A stretch of DNA of 23,932 bases from Gallionella sp. UBA4121 (GTDB taxonomy: Bacteria > Pseudomonadota > Gammaproteobacteria > Burkholderiales > Gallionellaceae), in assembly GCA_002381565.1 (NCBI GenBank), contig DFWZ01000031.1, positions 1 to 23,932 of the forward strand, written 5' to 3'. Of this stretch, positions 7,259 to 14,392 are shown in pieces. A model generated the notes under the pieces. The model saw only the letters and a list, made by a program, of their open reading frames with translations, did no database searches and was not told the origin of the DNA. The position numbers and the translations under genes are program-made. Every line of letters starts with the position of its first letter. Within the stretch, counting starts at the first letter, position 1.

Positions 7259-8803
7259 TTAACTGATCGCGCGTCGGGAAAAATCCCCGGGGCGAAAGCC
7301 TAACGCGGCCAGAACACCGAAATAAACAACCACACTACCAGTCACCAGCACGGCCAGGCGCTCAATGCGCGTCCAGCCGGAACCCGTCAGCCAGCTTTGT
7401 TCGCTGCCCATGCCGAACCACAGGGTAACGCCTAATGCCAGCAAAGCCAGCCCGACCTTGAGAAAATAGCCAGCCCAGCCGGGTTCCGGCTGATAAATTC
7501 CTTTTTTGCGCAGAAAATAAAACAGGATCGCGGAATTGAGGCAAGCGCCGAGGCCAATGGACAACGCCAGGCCCGCATGCTGAAGATGCATACCATAGAC
7601 GAACAACGCATTCATCAGCTGGGTCGCGATCAGGGTGACAATGCCGATCTTGACCGGCGTCCTGATGTCCTGACGCGCATAGAAACCGGGCGCCAGAATC
7701 TTCACCAGAATCAGCCCGATCAGGCCGATGCTGTAACCGATCAGCGCATGGCTGGTCATCAGCACATCTGATGCCGCAAATGCGCCGCGCTGAAAGAAGG
7801 TGGACAACAGGGGAACTGCGATCATCCCCAACGCCAGGGCGGAGGGCAACGCCAGCATGAAGGTCAGCCGCAAGCCCCAGTCCAGCAGTTTTGAGTATTC
7901 AACCGTGTTTTTGCTGGCATGACATTTCGACAGCGATGGCAGCAGTATCGTGCCCAGTGCCGCGCCCAGCAAACCGGAAGGAAATTCCATCAGCCTGTCG
8001 GCGTAATACAGCCAGGACACGCTGCCCGCCGCCAGAAATGAGGCGAAGATGGTGTTGATGATCAGGCTGATCTGCGCGATGGATACGCCGAACATCGCAG
8101 GACCCATTTGCCTGATGACGCGCCGCATGCCCTCGTCCGTCCAGCTGAAGCGAAAGGTGGGCAGCATGTCTATTTTTTTCAGAAACGGGAGCTGAAACGC
8201 CAGCTGCACGATGCCTGCAATGAAGACAGCCCAGGCCAGCGCCATGATGGGCGGATGGCAATACGGCGCAAGCCAGAGCGCGCCTCCTATAAAGCACACA
8301 TTGAGCAGTATCGGGGCGACGGCCGGCACCCAGAATTTGTTATAGGTATTGAGGATGGCCGCCGCCACAGCTACCAGCGAGATGAAGAAAATATAGGGGG
8401 ACGTGAAACGCAACAGTTGTACTGTGAGGTCAAACTTCTCGGCATCTTTGACGAAGCCCGGCGCGCTGATATAGACGAGTACCGGTGCTGCCACGATCCC
8501 TATCAGCGTCACCACGAACAGGATGAGCGCGAGCATGGTGGCAACGTGATCGAGCAGCAGTTTGGTTGCCTCATGTCCGCGCCGATTTTTGTATTCACCG
8601 AAAATCGGCACAAAGGCCTGCGAGAACGCGCCTTCCGCAAACATGCGTCGCAACAGGTTGGGCAGCTTGAAGGCAACAAAAAAAGCATCGGTTGCCATGC
8701 CGGCGCCAAACACCCTTGCAATCAGCACGTCACGGGCAAAGGCTAAAATGCGCGACACCAGTGTCAGGCCGCTGATTGTGGCAAGTGATCTAAGTAAATT
8801 CAT
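7259..8803 (-). CDS. murJ: Lipid II flippase MurJ (MviN)
   Basis: A 514-residue polytopic inner-membrane protein with about 14 hydrophobic segments, the normal MurJ length. It flips the peptidoglycan precursor lipid II across the cytoplasmic membrane. The N-terminus (SGLTLVSRILAFARDVLIARVFGAG, then FFVAFKLPNLLRRMFAEGAFSQAFVPIF) is the family hallmark and includes charged residues of the central cavity known to be important in MurJ. The ATG at 8803 matches the usual start. It is convergent with the ATP-grasp gene (26-base gap) and divergent from the small lipoprotein gene. Confidence 0.97.
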   Translation of the reverse strand: MNLLRSLATISGLTLVSRILAFARDVLIARVFGAGMATDAFFVAFKLPNLLRRMFAEGAFSQAFVPIFGEYKNRRGHEATKLLLDHVATMLALILFVVTLIGIVAAPVLVYISAPGFVKDAEKFDLTVQLLRFTSPYIFFISLVAVAAAILNTYNKFWVPAVAPILLNVCFIGGALWLAPYCHPPIMALAWAVFIAGIVQLAFQLPFLKKIDMLPTFRFSWTDEGMRRVIRQMGPAMFGVSIAQISLIINTIFASFLAAGSVSWLYYADRLMEFPSGLLGAALGTILLPSLSKCHASKNTVEYSKLLDWGLRLTFMLALPSALALGMIAVPLLSTFFQRGAFAASDVLMTSHALIGYSIGLIGLILVKILAPGFYARQDIRTPVKIGIVTLIATQLMNALFVYGMHLQHAGLALSIGLGACLNSAILFYFLRKKGIYQPEPGWAGYFLKVGLALLALGVTLWFGMGSEQSWLTGSGWTRIERLAVLVTGSVVVYFGVLAALGFRPGDFSRRAIS

Positions 8804-8972
8804 GTATGGGACAAATATTGAAAACGCCGCTCATCATACCATCGCACCCATGACAGACGCTCCAGTTCCGCCGCCCGCCGCCTGCACGGATATTTGCTTT
8901 GCAGATTGCCTTTGACCATTAAAATTGGGGTATCCTCGCCACACACCAGCCAACTTACTCACAGGAGATGTA

Positions 8973-9317
8973 ATGCATTCAATTATGCGAAGAGCAGCCA
9001 TGCTTGTTATTGCCGTTTTGCTTGCCTCTTGCAGTGCAACGACATTTAACGTCGGCAGTGATTTCGACGTTAAGATGTTTACCGGCAAGGTCGAACGAGG
9101 CACGACTACAAAAGATCAGGTGCGCTCCTGGCTGGGTTCACCGGCTGGCACAGGCGTCAGAGTAGAGACTGATGGACAACGCTTTGATGAATGGACGTAC
9201 TATTTTGCCGCAGGCAATCTTTCAAATGTTTCCGCCAGCCAGTTAAAAACCCTGCAAATCAAATATGACGCACGCGGTATCGTGCAAGGCTACAACTGGT
9301 CGACGCCGGATCATTGA
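8973..9317 (+). CDS. Small outer-membrane lipoprotein, BamE/SmpA-OmlA-like
   Basis: A 114-residue protein with a lipoprotein signal peptide: MRRA, a hydrophobic stretch, and the lipobox LLASC with Cys20 as the lipidated residue. The mature part has the pattern KVERGTTTKDQVRSWLGSPAGTG followed by DEWTYYF, the arrangement of the BamE/SmpA-OmlA fold (TxxQVxxxLGxP). The family includes the BamE component of the beta-barrel assembly machine and many BamE-like proteins; which one this is cannot be decided. The ATG at 8973 has a strong AGGAG ribosome binding site; an in-frame ATG at 8925 would add 16 residues before the signal peptide and is less likely. Confidence 0.85.
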   Translation: MHSIMRRAAMLVIAVLLASCSATTFNVGSDFDVKMFTGKVERGTTTKDQVRSWLGSPAGTGVRVETDGQRFDEWTYYFAAGNLSNVSASQLKTLQIKYDARGIVQGYNWSTPDH

Positions 9318-9337
9318 TTTGTCCGGCAAGCAATTGA

Positions 9338-9411
9338 TGGAGCGGGTGAAGGGGATCGAACCCTCGTATGCAGCTTGGGAAGCTGCCGTTCTACCATTGA
9401 ACTACACCCGC
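9338..9411 (-). tRNA. tRNA-Gly (anticodon CCC)
   Basis: On the minus strand the sequence folds as a 74-base tRNA. The acceptor arms are GCGGGTG / CACCCGC followed by T and an encoded CCA (9338-9340). The D-arm is in TAGTTCAATGGTAGAA. The anticodon arm is GCAGC-TTCCCAA-GCTGC with anticodon CCC, and the T-arm contains GGTTCGATCC. It reads glycine GGG codons. It sits between the lipoprotein gene and thiS, antisense to both. Confidence 0.96.
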
Positions 9412-9424
9412 GTGATAGCATTGC

Positions 9425-9453
9425 ATTCTAGCGCAAATTAAGGGCAAATTGAA
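9425..9453 (-). promoter_or_regulatory. Probable promoter of tRNA-Gly
   Basis: On the minus strand a TAGAAT -10 box (9425-9430) lies 13 bases before the tRNA 5' end. The hexamer TTCAAT at 17-base spacing (9448-9453) is a weak -35. The -10 match is good and the -35 is poor. The -35 would overlap the thiS start codon region on the other strand. Confidence 0.4.
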
Positions 9454-9658
9454 AGTGATTACTGTCTCCGTGAACGGCGCAGCGCGCCAACTGGTTGATA
9501 ATTGCAGCATTGCTGAGATGATCGAAGACCTCGGTTATAAAGGGCGTCGCATCGCACTCGAATGCAATGGCGACATCGTGCCGCGCAGCCAGTATGCCGA
9601 ACGAGTCTTGAATGACGGCGACAAGCTGGAAATTGTCGTCGCGGTCGGCGGGGGATAA
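9449..9658 (+). CDS. thiS: Sulfur carrier protein ThiS
   Basis: A 69-residue ubiquitin-fold protein ending in VAVGGG. The C-terminal Gly-Gly is adenylated and then thiocarboxylated to deliver sulfur for the thiazole ring of thiamin. Typical ThiS features are VNGAARQL near the N-terminus and the RSQYAERVLNDGDKLEIV block. There is no ATG: the start is TTG at 9449 or GTG at 9455. AGGG at 9441-9444 is four bases before the TTG and ten before the GTG, so the GTG is a real alternative. It is followed after 49 bases by thiG, its partner. Confidence 0.92.
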   Translation: MKVITVSVNGAARQLVDNCSIAEMIEDLGYKGRRIALECNGDIVPRSQYAERVLNDGDKLEIVVAVGGG

Positions 9659-9660
9659 TT

Positions 9661-9679
9661 GAAAATTGAAAATGGATAA
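9661..9679. repeat. Short A/T-rich dispersed repeat, copy 1
   Basis: GAAAATTGAAAATGGATAA occurs here directly after thiS and again, identical over 19 bases, at 15124-15142 upstream of rph. Both copies are in short intergenic spacers within operons. It looks like a small dispersed intergenic repeat. Confidence 0.6.
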
Positions 9680-9707
9680 TTCACAATTGAAACCGAAAGA
9701 AAATAAC

Positions 9708-10502
9708 ATGAACGACCCGCTCATCATCGCAGGAAAAAGCTACTCATCGAGGCTGCTGGTCGGCACCGGAAAATACCAGGATTTTGCCGAGACCCGCGCA
9801 GCGCTGGATGCCAGCGGCGCCGAGATCGTCACGGTTGCAATCCGCCGCACCAACCTGGGCCAGAACCCGAATGAACCGAGTCTGCTCGACGCCGTACCGA
9901 TGTCGAAATATACCTACCTGCCCAATACCGCCGGCTGTTACACCGCCGATGATGCGGTGCGCACGTTGCGTCTGGCGCGCGAACTGCTGGACGGGCATAG
10001 CCTGGTCAAACTGGAAGTGCTGGGCGATCCGCAGTCCCTGTATCCCAACGTGATCGAAACCATCGCCGCCGCAAAAACACTGGTGAGCGAGGGCTTTCAG
10101 GTAATGGTCTATACCTCGGATGACCCCATCATCGCAAAACAGCTTGAGGACATCGGCTGCGTTGCGATCATGCCGTTAGCCTCACTGATCGGCTCAGGCA
10201 TGGGCATTCTGAACCCGTGGAACCTGCAACTGATCATGGATCGCGTAACAGTTCCTGTGATCGTCGATGCGGGGGTGGGCACGGCGTCGGATGCCGCCAT
10301 CGCAATGGAACTGGGCTGTGCCGGGGTGCTGATGAACACGGCCATTGCGGGGGCCAGGCTGCCGGTGCTGATGGCCGGCGCGATGAAACAGGCCGTGGAA
10401 GCCGGGCGCAGTGCATACCTTGCCGGACGCATGCCGAAAAAGCTTTACAGCGCCAGCCCAAGCTCACCCACGACCGGCATCATCGCGTCAGTGCGCAGCT
10501 AA
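9708..10502 (+). CDS. thiG: Thiazole synthase ThiG
   Basis: A 264-residue TIM-barrel enzyme that builds the thiazole phosphate moiety of thiamin from deoxyxylulose phosphate, dehydroglycine and the ThiS thiocarboxylate. Lys101 in SLVKLEVLGD is the expected Schiff-base lysine. Phosphate-binding glycine blocks PLASLIGSGMGILNP and VDAGVGTASDAAIAMELGC are intact. The ATG at 9708 (MNDPLIIAGKSY) matches the family start; the in-frame ATG at 9666 would add residues encoded by the dispersed repeat. The order thiS-thiG-trmB is common in betaproteobacteria. Confidence 0.97.
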   Translation: MNDPLIIAGKSYSSRLLVGTGKYQDFAETRAALDASGAEIVTVAIRRTNLGQNPNEPSLLDAVPMSKYTYLPNTAGCYTADDAVRTLRLARELLDGHSLVKLEVLGDPQSLYPNVIETIAAAKTLVSEGFQVMVYTSDDPIIAKQLEDIGCVAIMPLASLIGSGMGILNPWNLQLIMDRVTVPVIVDAGVGTASDAAIAMELGCAGVLMNTAIAGARLPVLMAGAMKQAVEAGRSAYLAGRMPKKLYSASPSSPTTGIIASVRS

Positions 10503-10520
10503 CCCCCTTAAAAACCTTTA

Positions 10521-10684
10521 TCCACAGATTACGCAGATTACCCCGATTGTTCATTAAACACCCGGCATCACCAAAACAACCGGTTGCAGGTCGGATTTCA
10601 ATCCGACATATCGGGATAAATCCCGACCTGCTTCCCAACGAATTATTTGAGATTAAATCTGCGTGAATCTGTGTAATCTGCGGA
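10521..10684. repeat. Nested palindromic intergenic element between thiG and trmB
   Basis: Almost the whole spacer is an inverted-repeat structure. The outer arms are TCCACAGATTACGCAGATTA (10521-10540) and, at 10654-10684, a sequence whose complement begins TCCGCAGATTACACAGATT. Inside, GCAGGTCGGATTT (10586-10598) pairs with AAATCCCGACCTGC (10618-10631) with one extra base. This inner unit is itself two small palindromes back to back, TCGGATTTCAATCCGA and TCGGGATAAATCCCGA. No coding capacity. It resembles non-autonomous REP/MITE-like repeats. The copy number in the genome is unknown. Confidence 0.75.
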
Positions 10685-10705
10685 AAATATTTGCCTTTGA
10701 ATCCC

Positions 10706-11392
10706 ATGACTGACACTACCGACATCAAAAATCGCCACATCCGCAGTTTCGTACTAAGACAGGGGCGCGTAACGGTTGCACAGCAGCGCGCCGTTGACAC
10801 GCTGCAACCTGTTTTCGGCATCCCTTATGCGGCACAGCCGTTAGACCTGGCACAGGCCTTTGGCCGCACTGCGCCTAAGATACTGGAAATCGGCTTCGGC
10901 ATGGGCGACAGCACCGCAACCATCGCGCAGGCGAATCCCGGGAACGACTACCTTTGCCTGGAAGTGCATACACCCGGCGTAGGAAATCTGCTCAAGGTGA
11001 TGGGCGAGCAGCAGATCACCAACATCCGCATCATCCAGCACGATGCGGTGGAAGTGCTGCGCGACATGATCATCGATGCCTCGCTGGACGGCGTGCACAT
11101 CTTCTTTCCCGATCCCTGGCACAAGGCGCGCCACAACAAGCGCCGCCTGATTCAGGCGCCGTTTATCGAAAAGCTGATGCACAAACTCAAACCCGGCGGC
11201 TATATCCACGTCGCGACCGACTGGGAAAATTATGCGGAACAGGTTTTAGCGGTGCTGAGCGCCGAGCCGCAGCTTCAAAATACCGCCGCCGATTACGCGC
11301 CGCGCCCCGACTACCGACCGCTGACCAAGTTCGAGAAACGCGGCATCAATCTGGGGCACGGGGTGTGGGATCTGGTGTTCAAAAGACGGTAG
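10706..11392 (+). CDS. trmB: tRNA (guanine-N7-)-methyltransferase TrmB
   Basis: A 228-residue Rossmann-fold methyltransferase that makes m7G46 in the variable loop of tRNAs using S-adenosylmethionine. The SAM-binding motif EIGFGMGDS, the family motif FFPDPWHKARHNKRR and the C-terminal KFEKRG are all present. I chose the ATG at 10706; a TTG at 10691 in frame would add five residues. Neither has a clear ribosome binding site. The gene begins just after the palindromic repeat, so its leader RNA includes the repeat's right arm if it is cotranscribed with thiSG. Confidence 0.96.
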   Translation: MTDTTDIKNRHIRSFVLRQGRVTVAQQRAVDTLQPVFGIPYAAQPLDLAQAFGRTAPKILEIGFGMGDSTATIAQANPGNDYLCLEVHTPGVGNLLKVMGEQQITNIRIIQHDAVEVLRDMIIDASLDGVHIFFPDPWHKARHNKRRLIQAPFIEKLMHKLKPGGYIHVATDWENYAEQVLAVLSAEPQLQNTAADYAPRPDYRPLTKFEKRGINLGHGVWDLVFKRR

Positions 11393-11703
11393 TGATGGCG
11401 CACACAGCGTCATCATATTCGCTGGCGACAGGCAGCTGTCGGTCAAACAATTCAATGAAATGATTGGCTGCAAATAGGCTCAGCGGACATTCAACGTGCG
11501 CCGCCCGCGCAAACTCAGTCGCGATCGAGACCTAGCAACACCGGACGATGCCGCCCCGCAGCAGACCATTCAGTCCGCCGCCATGCTGTTTTTCGCGCTG
11601 TAAGGTTTTCCCGCTTTAAGCTGTTTATAAATGAAAATCGGCCATTGCTTTATTGAATGCCGATGTTTATACTTTCGTCTAAACAACTTGCAGGAGAATT
11701 ATC
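11393..11703. other. 311-base gap between trmB and mazE
   Basis: No convincing gene in either strand. Short open stretches exist but lack ribosome binding sites and recognisable motifs. One reading frame (around 11400-11475) gives a short peptide-like run ending at TAG that might be a decayed gene fragment, but I cannot support it. The last 60 bases hold the mazEF promoter and ribosome binding site. Confidence 0.5.
11645..11673 (+). promoter_or_regulatory. Sigma-70-type promoter of the mazEF pair
   Basis: TTGCTT (11645-11650), a 17-base spacer and TATACT (11668-11673) form a good housekeeping promoter about 30 bases before the mazE ATG. It is followed by a strong AGGAG ribosome binding site at 11692-11696. 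Toxin-antitoxin promoters are usually repressed by the antitoxin or the complex; no clear operator palindrome was found. Confidence 0.65.
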
Positions 11704-11958
11704 ATGACGGAAGTAATGCTGGATATAAAACAATGGGGCAACAATCTGGGCGTTCGCCTGCCTGCCGCGATTGCGCGCGAAGCTCATCTGCACGTGCACC
11801 AGCGCGTCCGCATCTCGGTTGAGGAAGGTCTGATCACCATTGCGCCAATACAGGACGTTCCGCTGACGCTGGGGCAACGGTTGGCCGCTTTTGATCCTGC
11901 TCGGCACGGCGGCGAAGCGATGCAATCCTCAGTAAGCGTGGGTGCTGAGAAATGGTAA
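11704..11958 (+). CDS. mazE: MazE/AbrB-family antitoxin
   Basis: An 84-residue antitoxin with an N-terminal AbrB/SpoVT swapped-hairpin DNA-binding domain (residues about 4-45: LDIKQWGNNLGVRLPAAIARE, then VRISVEEGLITIAP) and a flexible C-terminal tail expected to wrap the toxin. It neutralises the MazF ribonuclease encoded immediately downstream and probably autorepresses the operon. The ATG at 11704 has a strong AGGAG ribosome binding site and promoter. Its 3' end overlaps mazF by seven bases, the usual coupled arrangement. Confidence 0.92.
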   Translation: MTEVMLDIKQWGNNLGVRLPAAIAREAHLHVHQRVRISVEEGLITIAPIQDVPLTLGQRLAAFDPARHGGEAMQSSVSVGAEKW

Positions 11959-12323
11959 AAGCCGCCTGGGTACCTGACCGTCAGGAAATCATCTGGATCG
12001 ATTGCAACCCGCAGGCAGGCTGCGAAATGCGCGACGTCCACCCCTTCCTGGTGCTGTCCCCGCGCGCGTTTAACGATAAAACTTCGCTGGTCATCGGCCT
12101 GCCCATGACGACTGCCGAATACAACGCGGATAATCCATTTGCGGTAGCGGCCGGAAATGCCGCGGGTCGCAAAGCCGGTAAAACCAGTTATGTGCTGTGC
12201 CACCAGCCCAAGTCGTTCGACTGGCGATTGCGCGGCGCGAACCCACATCCGCTGGACAGACTGAATGAGGCTTATTTCATGCAGGTGTGCGAGCGGCTCA
12301 ACCAGATCATCCAGTTAGCCTGA
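11952..12323 (+). CDS. mazF: PemK/MazF-family mRNA interferase toxin
   Basis: A 123-residue toxin of the PemK/MazF endoribonuclease family. The family core is visible: IIWIDCNPQAGCEMRD, HPFLVLSPRAFN, then VIGLPMTT with the conserved threonine, and a C-terminal LNQIIQL helix. In the well-studied MazF proteins the position before the proline of the RP block is arginine; here the block reads VHP, so histidine replaces a residue considered catalytic. I believe a subfamily of PemK-like toxins carries this change. The sequence recognised is unknown. The start ATG lies inside the last codons of mazE. Confidence 0.92.
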   Translation: MVKAAWVPDRQEIIWIDCNPQAGCEMRDVHPFLVLSPRAFNDKTSLVIGLPMTTAEYNADNPFAVAAGNAAGRKAGKTSYVLCHQPKSFDWRLRGANPHPLDRLNEAYFMQVCERLNQIIQLA

Positions 12324-12439
12324 AGGTCACCGGATACGCAAAATCGCGTGCGAGTCTGATGAATTGTTAAAAAGGGAAGCGGCCATTTCAAAGATGCAGG
12401 GCCTTTACTTTAGAAATACAGGGGGCAGGCCTTCCTGAA

Positions 12440-13672
12440 TCAACGCAGAAAAATTTCCAGCAGGTCGTTCAAAAAGCGCTGCCCCAGTTGCGTCGGCGCA
12501 ATGCGTTGTATATCGCGCGCCAGCAACCCGCGCCGCTCGGCATCAGCCAGTTCGCGCTGAATGGCGATCAACGAAAGGCTGGTGCGTTCGCTATACAATG
12601 CAGGATCGAAACCTTCATTCAGGCGCAGCGCGTTCATCATGAACTCGAACGGCAATTCTTCGCGTGTAACTGTATTTTCAGTCTGTACCGGTGCGCCCAG
12701 CATGACCTGCTGCATATAGGCCTGCGGCTGCTTGTAACGCGCCTGACGGATGATCTTGTCCGGAAAACTCAGCTTGCTGTGCGCACCTGCACCTATCCCT
12801 AAGTAATCGCCAAACTTCCAGTAGTTGAGGTTGTGACGGGAACGACGATTAATCTTAGCGAAGGCCGAAGTCTCATAGTGCTGATAGCCGTTTTCCGTCA
12901 GCAGTTCTTCTATGCCTTGCTGCATGTCGGAACTTGCGTCGTCATCAGGCAACGAGGGCGGATTGCGATAAAACAGCGTGTTGGGTTCCAGCGTCAGGTG
13001 ATAACAGGACAGGTGCTGCGGCGCGAAAGACAGCGCAGTTCGCACATCCTGCAAGGCCTGATCCAGCGTCTGACCAGGCAGCGCATACATCAGATCGAGA
13101 TTGATATTGTCGAAATGCCGTTGCGCAATGTCGATGGCGGCACGCGCCTCATCGGCAGAGTGGATGCGTCCCAGCGCCTTCAGGTGTGCATCGTTGAAGC
13201 TCTGGATACCCATGGACAGACGGTTCACACCGGCATCTCTGAAGGCCGCGAACTTATCGGCCTCCACCGTGCCCGGATTCGCCTCCAGCGTGATTTCGGC
13301 GTCCCCCGAGAGCGGCAGCAGCATGCGCACCTGACTCAGGATTTGGGCGATACCCTCGCCAGATAGCAGGCTGGGCGTACCGCCGCCGAAAAACACCGTA
13401 TAGATTTTGCGCCCCCAGATTTGCGGCAACGCCATTTCCAGATCGCGGATCAGCGCAGCGACATATTCCTTTTCCTGAAATAGCGGTTTTTCACCCCCAC
13501 CCCAACCCTCCCCCTTAAAGGGGAGGGAGATTCCCCGCACTTCATGCGAATTGAAATCGCAATACGGGCACTTCTTCACACACCACGGAATGTGGATGTA
13601 AAGAGAGAGCGGCGGCAGCGCCGTGAAACTGACGGATTGCGACTTCAGGGAGACGGGTTGCAGAATACTCAT
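12440..13672 (-). CDS. hemW: Heme chaperone HemW (radical SAM), with an in-frame repeat insertion
   Basis: A 410-residue radical-SAM protein. The [4Fe-4S] motif CVKKCPYC has Cys31, Cys35 and Cys38; GGGTPSLL and the HemW-type HNLNYW...YLGIGAGAHS blocks follow. HemW binds heme and hands it to haem proteins; it was long misannotated as oxygen-independent coproporphyrinogen oxidase. Residues about 48-64 (ISLPFKGEGWGGGEKPL) are unlike the family: they are the translation of a G/C-rich palindromic repeat lying between CDFNSH and the YVAALIRDLE helix. The ATG overlaps the rdgB stop as ATGA, so translation is coupled. rph, rdgB and hemW probably form an operon. Confidence 0.94.
   Translation of the reverse strand: MSILQPVSLKSQSVSFTALPPLSLYIHIPWCVKKCPYCDFNSHEVRGISLPFKGEGWGGGEKPLFQEKEYVAALIRDLEMALPQIWGRKIYTVFFGGGTPSLLSGEGIAQILSQVRMLLPLSGDAEITLEANPGTVEADKFAAFRDAGVNRLSMGIQSFNDAHLKALGRIHSADEARAAIDIAQRHFDNINLDLMYALPGQTLDQALQDVRTALSFAPQHLSCYHLTLEPNTLFYRNPPSLPDDDASSDMQQGIEELLTENGYQHYETSAFAKINRRSRHNLNYWKFGDYLGIGAGAHSKLSFPDKIIRQARYKQPQAYMQQVMLGAPVQTENTVTREELPFEFMMNALRLNEGFDPALYSERTSLSLIAIQRELADAERRGLLARDIQRIAPTQLGQRFLNDLLEIFLR
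13486..13535. repeat. Palindromic repeat inserted inside hemW
   Basis: The centre is the near-perfect palindrome CCCTCCCC-CTTAAA-GGGGAGGG (13506-13527), flanked by a run of CACCCCCACCCC type on the left and GAGATTCCCC on the right. It looks like the abundant CCCTCCCCnnnnGGGGAGGG intergenic repeat seen in many proteobacteria, here read in frame. The insertion limits are estimated from where the HemW protein departs from its family. Confidence 0.65.
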
Positions 13673-14256
13673 TCAGCGCTCAGCCGTTGCAGCAACACTC
13701 GCATGGCTTTTCCGCGATGGCTTATCTCGTGCTTCTCGTCACGGGTCAGCTCAGCGCTCATCTTGCCAAGTTCCGGCAGCCAGAACAACGGGTCGTAGCC
13801 GAAGCCGCCGTCGCCGCGCTGTTCAAGTGCAATTTCGCCATGCCATTCGCCCTCGGCAATGATGGGCTGCGGATCATCTGCGTGCCGCACCATCACCAGC
13901 ACGCAATAGTAATGCGCGCGGCGATCGGCAACGCCTTGCATGTCGCCCAGCAGCTTTTCGTTGTTGCGCTGATCGGATTTCGGCTCACCCGCGTAACGTG
14001 CGGAAAAAACGCCCGGCGCACCACCCAATGCCGCGACGCAGATTCCGGAATCATCCGCCAGCGAGGGCTGCCCGCTCAACCGGCTGACATGGCGCGCCTT
14101 GGCCAGCGCATTCTCGATGAACGTCACATGCGGCTCTTCGGCCTCACTGATGCCGAGTTGCGCCTGGGTCAGCACTTCGATGCCGAGGGGGTTGAGCATG
14201 TGCTGGAATTCGCGCAGTTTGCCGGGGTTGTTGGAGGCGATGACTAACTTTTGCAT
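13669..14256 (-). CDS. rdgB: XTP/dITP diphosphatase RdgB (Ham1 family)
   Basis: A 195-residue nucleotide-pool sanitising enzyme that hydrolyses ITP, dITP and XTP to monophosphates and pyrophosphate. The N-terminal ASNNPGKLREF is the substrate-binding loop. The Asp68-Asp69-Ser70 pair in LADDSGI provides metal and catalytic ligands, and GFGYDPLFWLPE plus the SHRGKAM block complete the Ham1 signature. Full family length. It is preceded by a composite inverted repeat that fills the gap to rph, and its stop overlaps hemW. Confidence 0.97.
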   Translation of the reverse strand: MQKLVIASNNPGKLREFQHMLNPLGIEVLTQAQLGISEAEEPHVTFIENALAKARHVSRLSGQPSLADDSGICVAALGGAPGVFSARYAGEPKSDQRNNEKLLGDMQGVADRRAHYYCVLVMVRHADDPQPIIAEGEWHGEIALEQRGDGGFGYDPLFWLPELGKMSAELTRDEKHEISHRGKAMRVLLQRLSAE

Positions 14257-14272
14257 GAACCGAACCTTAATT

Positions 14273-14385
14273 CGTCATTCCCGCGCAGGCGGGAATCCAT
14301 TAAAAATAAAGAATTCCCCGCTTTGCGGGGACAAAAAAGCCTTCTTAAATAAAAGCGCTGGATTCCGGCCTGCGCCGGAATGACG
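14273..14385. repeat. Composite inverted repeat (CGTCATTCCCGC family) between rph and rdgB
   Basis: Left arm 14273-14299 begins CGTCATTCCCGCGCAGGCGG; right arm 14359-14385 is its inverted partner ending CGCCGGAATGACG. A separate perfect hairpin CCCCGC-TTT-GCGGGG sits between them at 14316-14330. Each arm is also a small hairpin of its own. A third related copy is at 22602-22628. This is a well-known kind of dispersed proteobacterial intergenic repeat. Confidence 0.85.
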
Positions 14386-14392
14386 GCTCTTT

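Noticed and set aside
8108..8746. A 212-codon open frame antisense to murJ
   Set aside because: The product is rich in Arg, His and Gln with no recognisable domain; murJ on the other strand is complete.
9412..9448. TPP riboswitch before thiS
   Set aside because: Only 37 bases separate thiS from the tRNA gene, and no CUGAGA-type thi-box motif is visible; thi control is not apparent from the sequence.
12324..12439. Terminator between the convergent mazF and hemW genes
   Set aside because: Short G/C complementary stretches exist, but no stable stem with a T-run could be identified on either strand.
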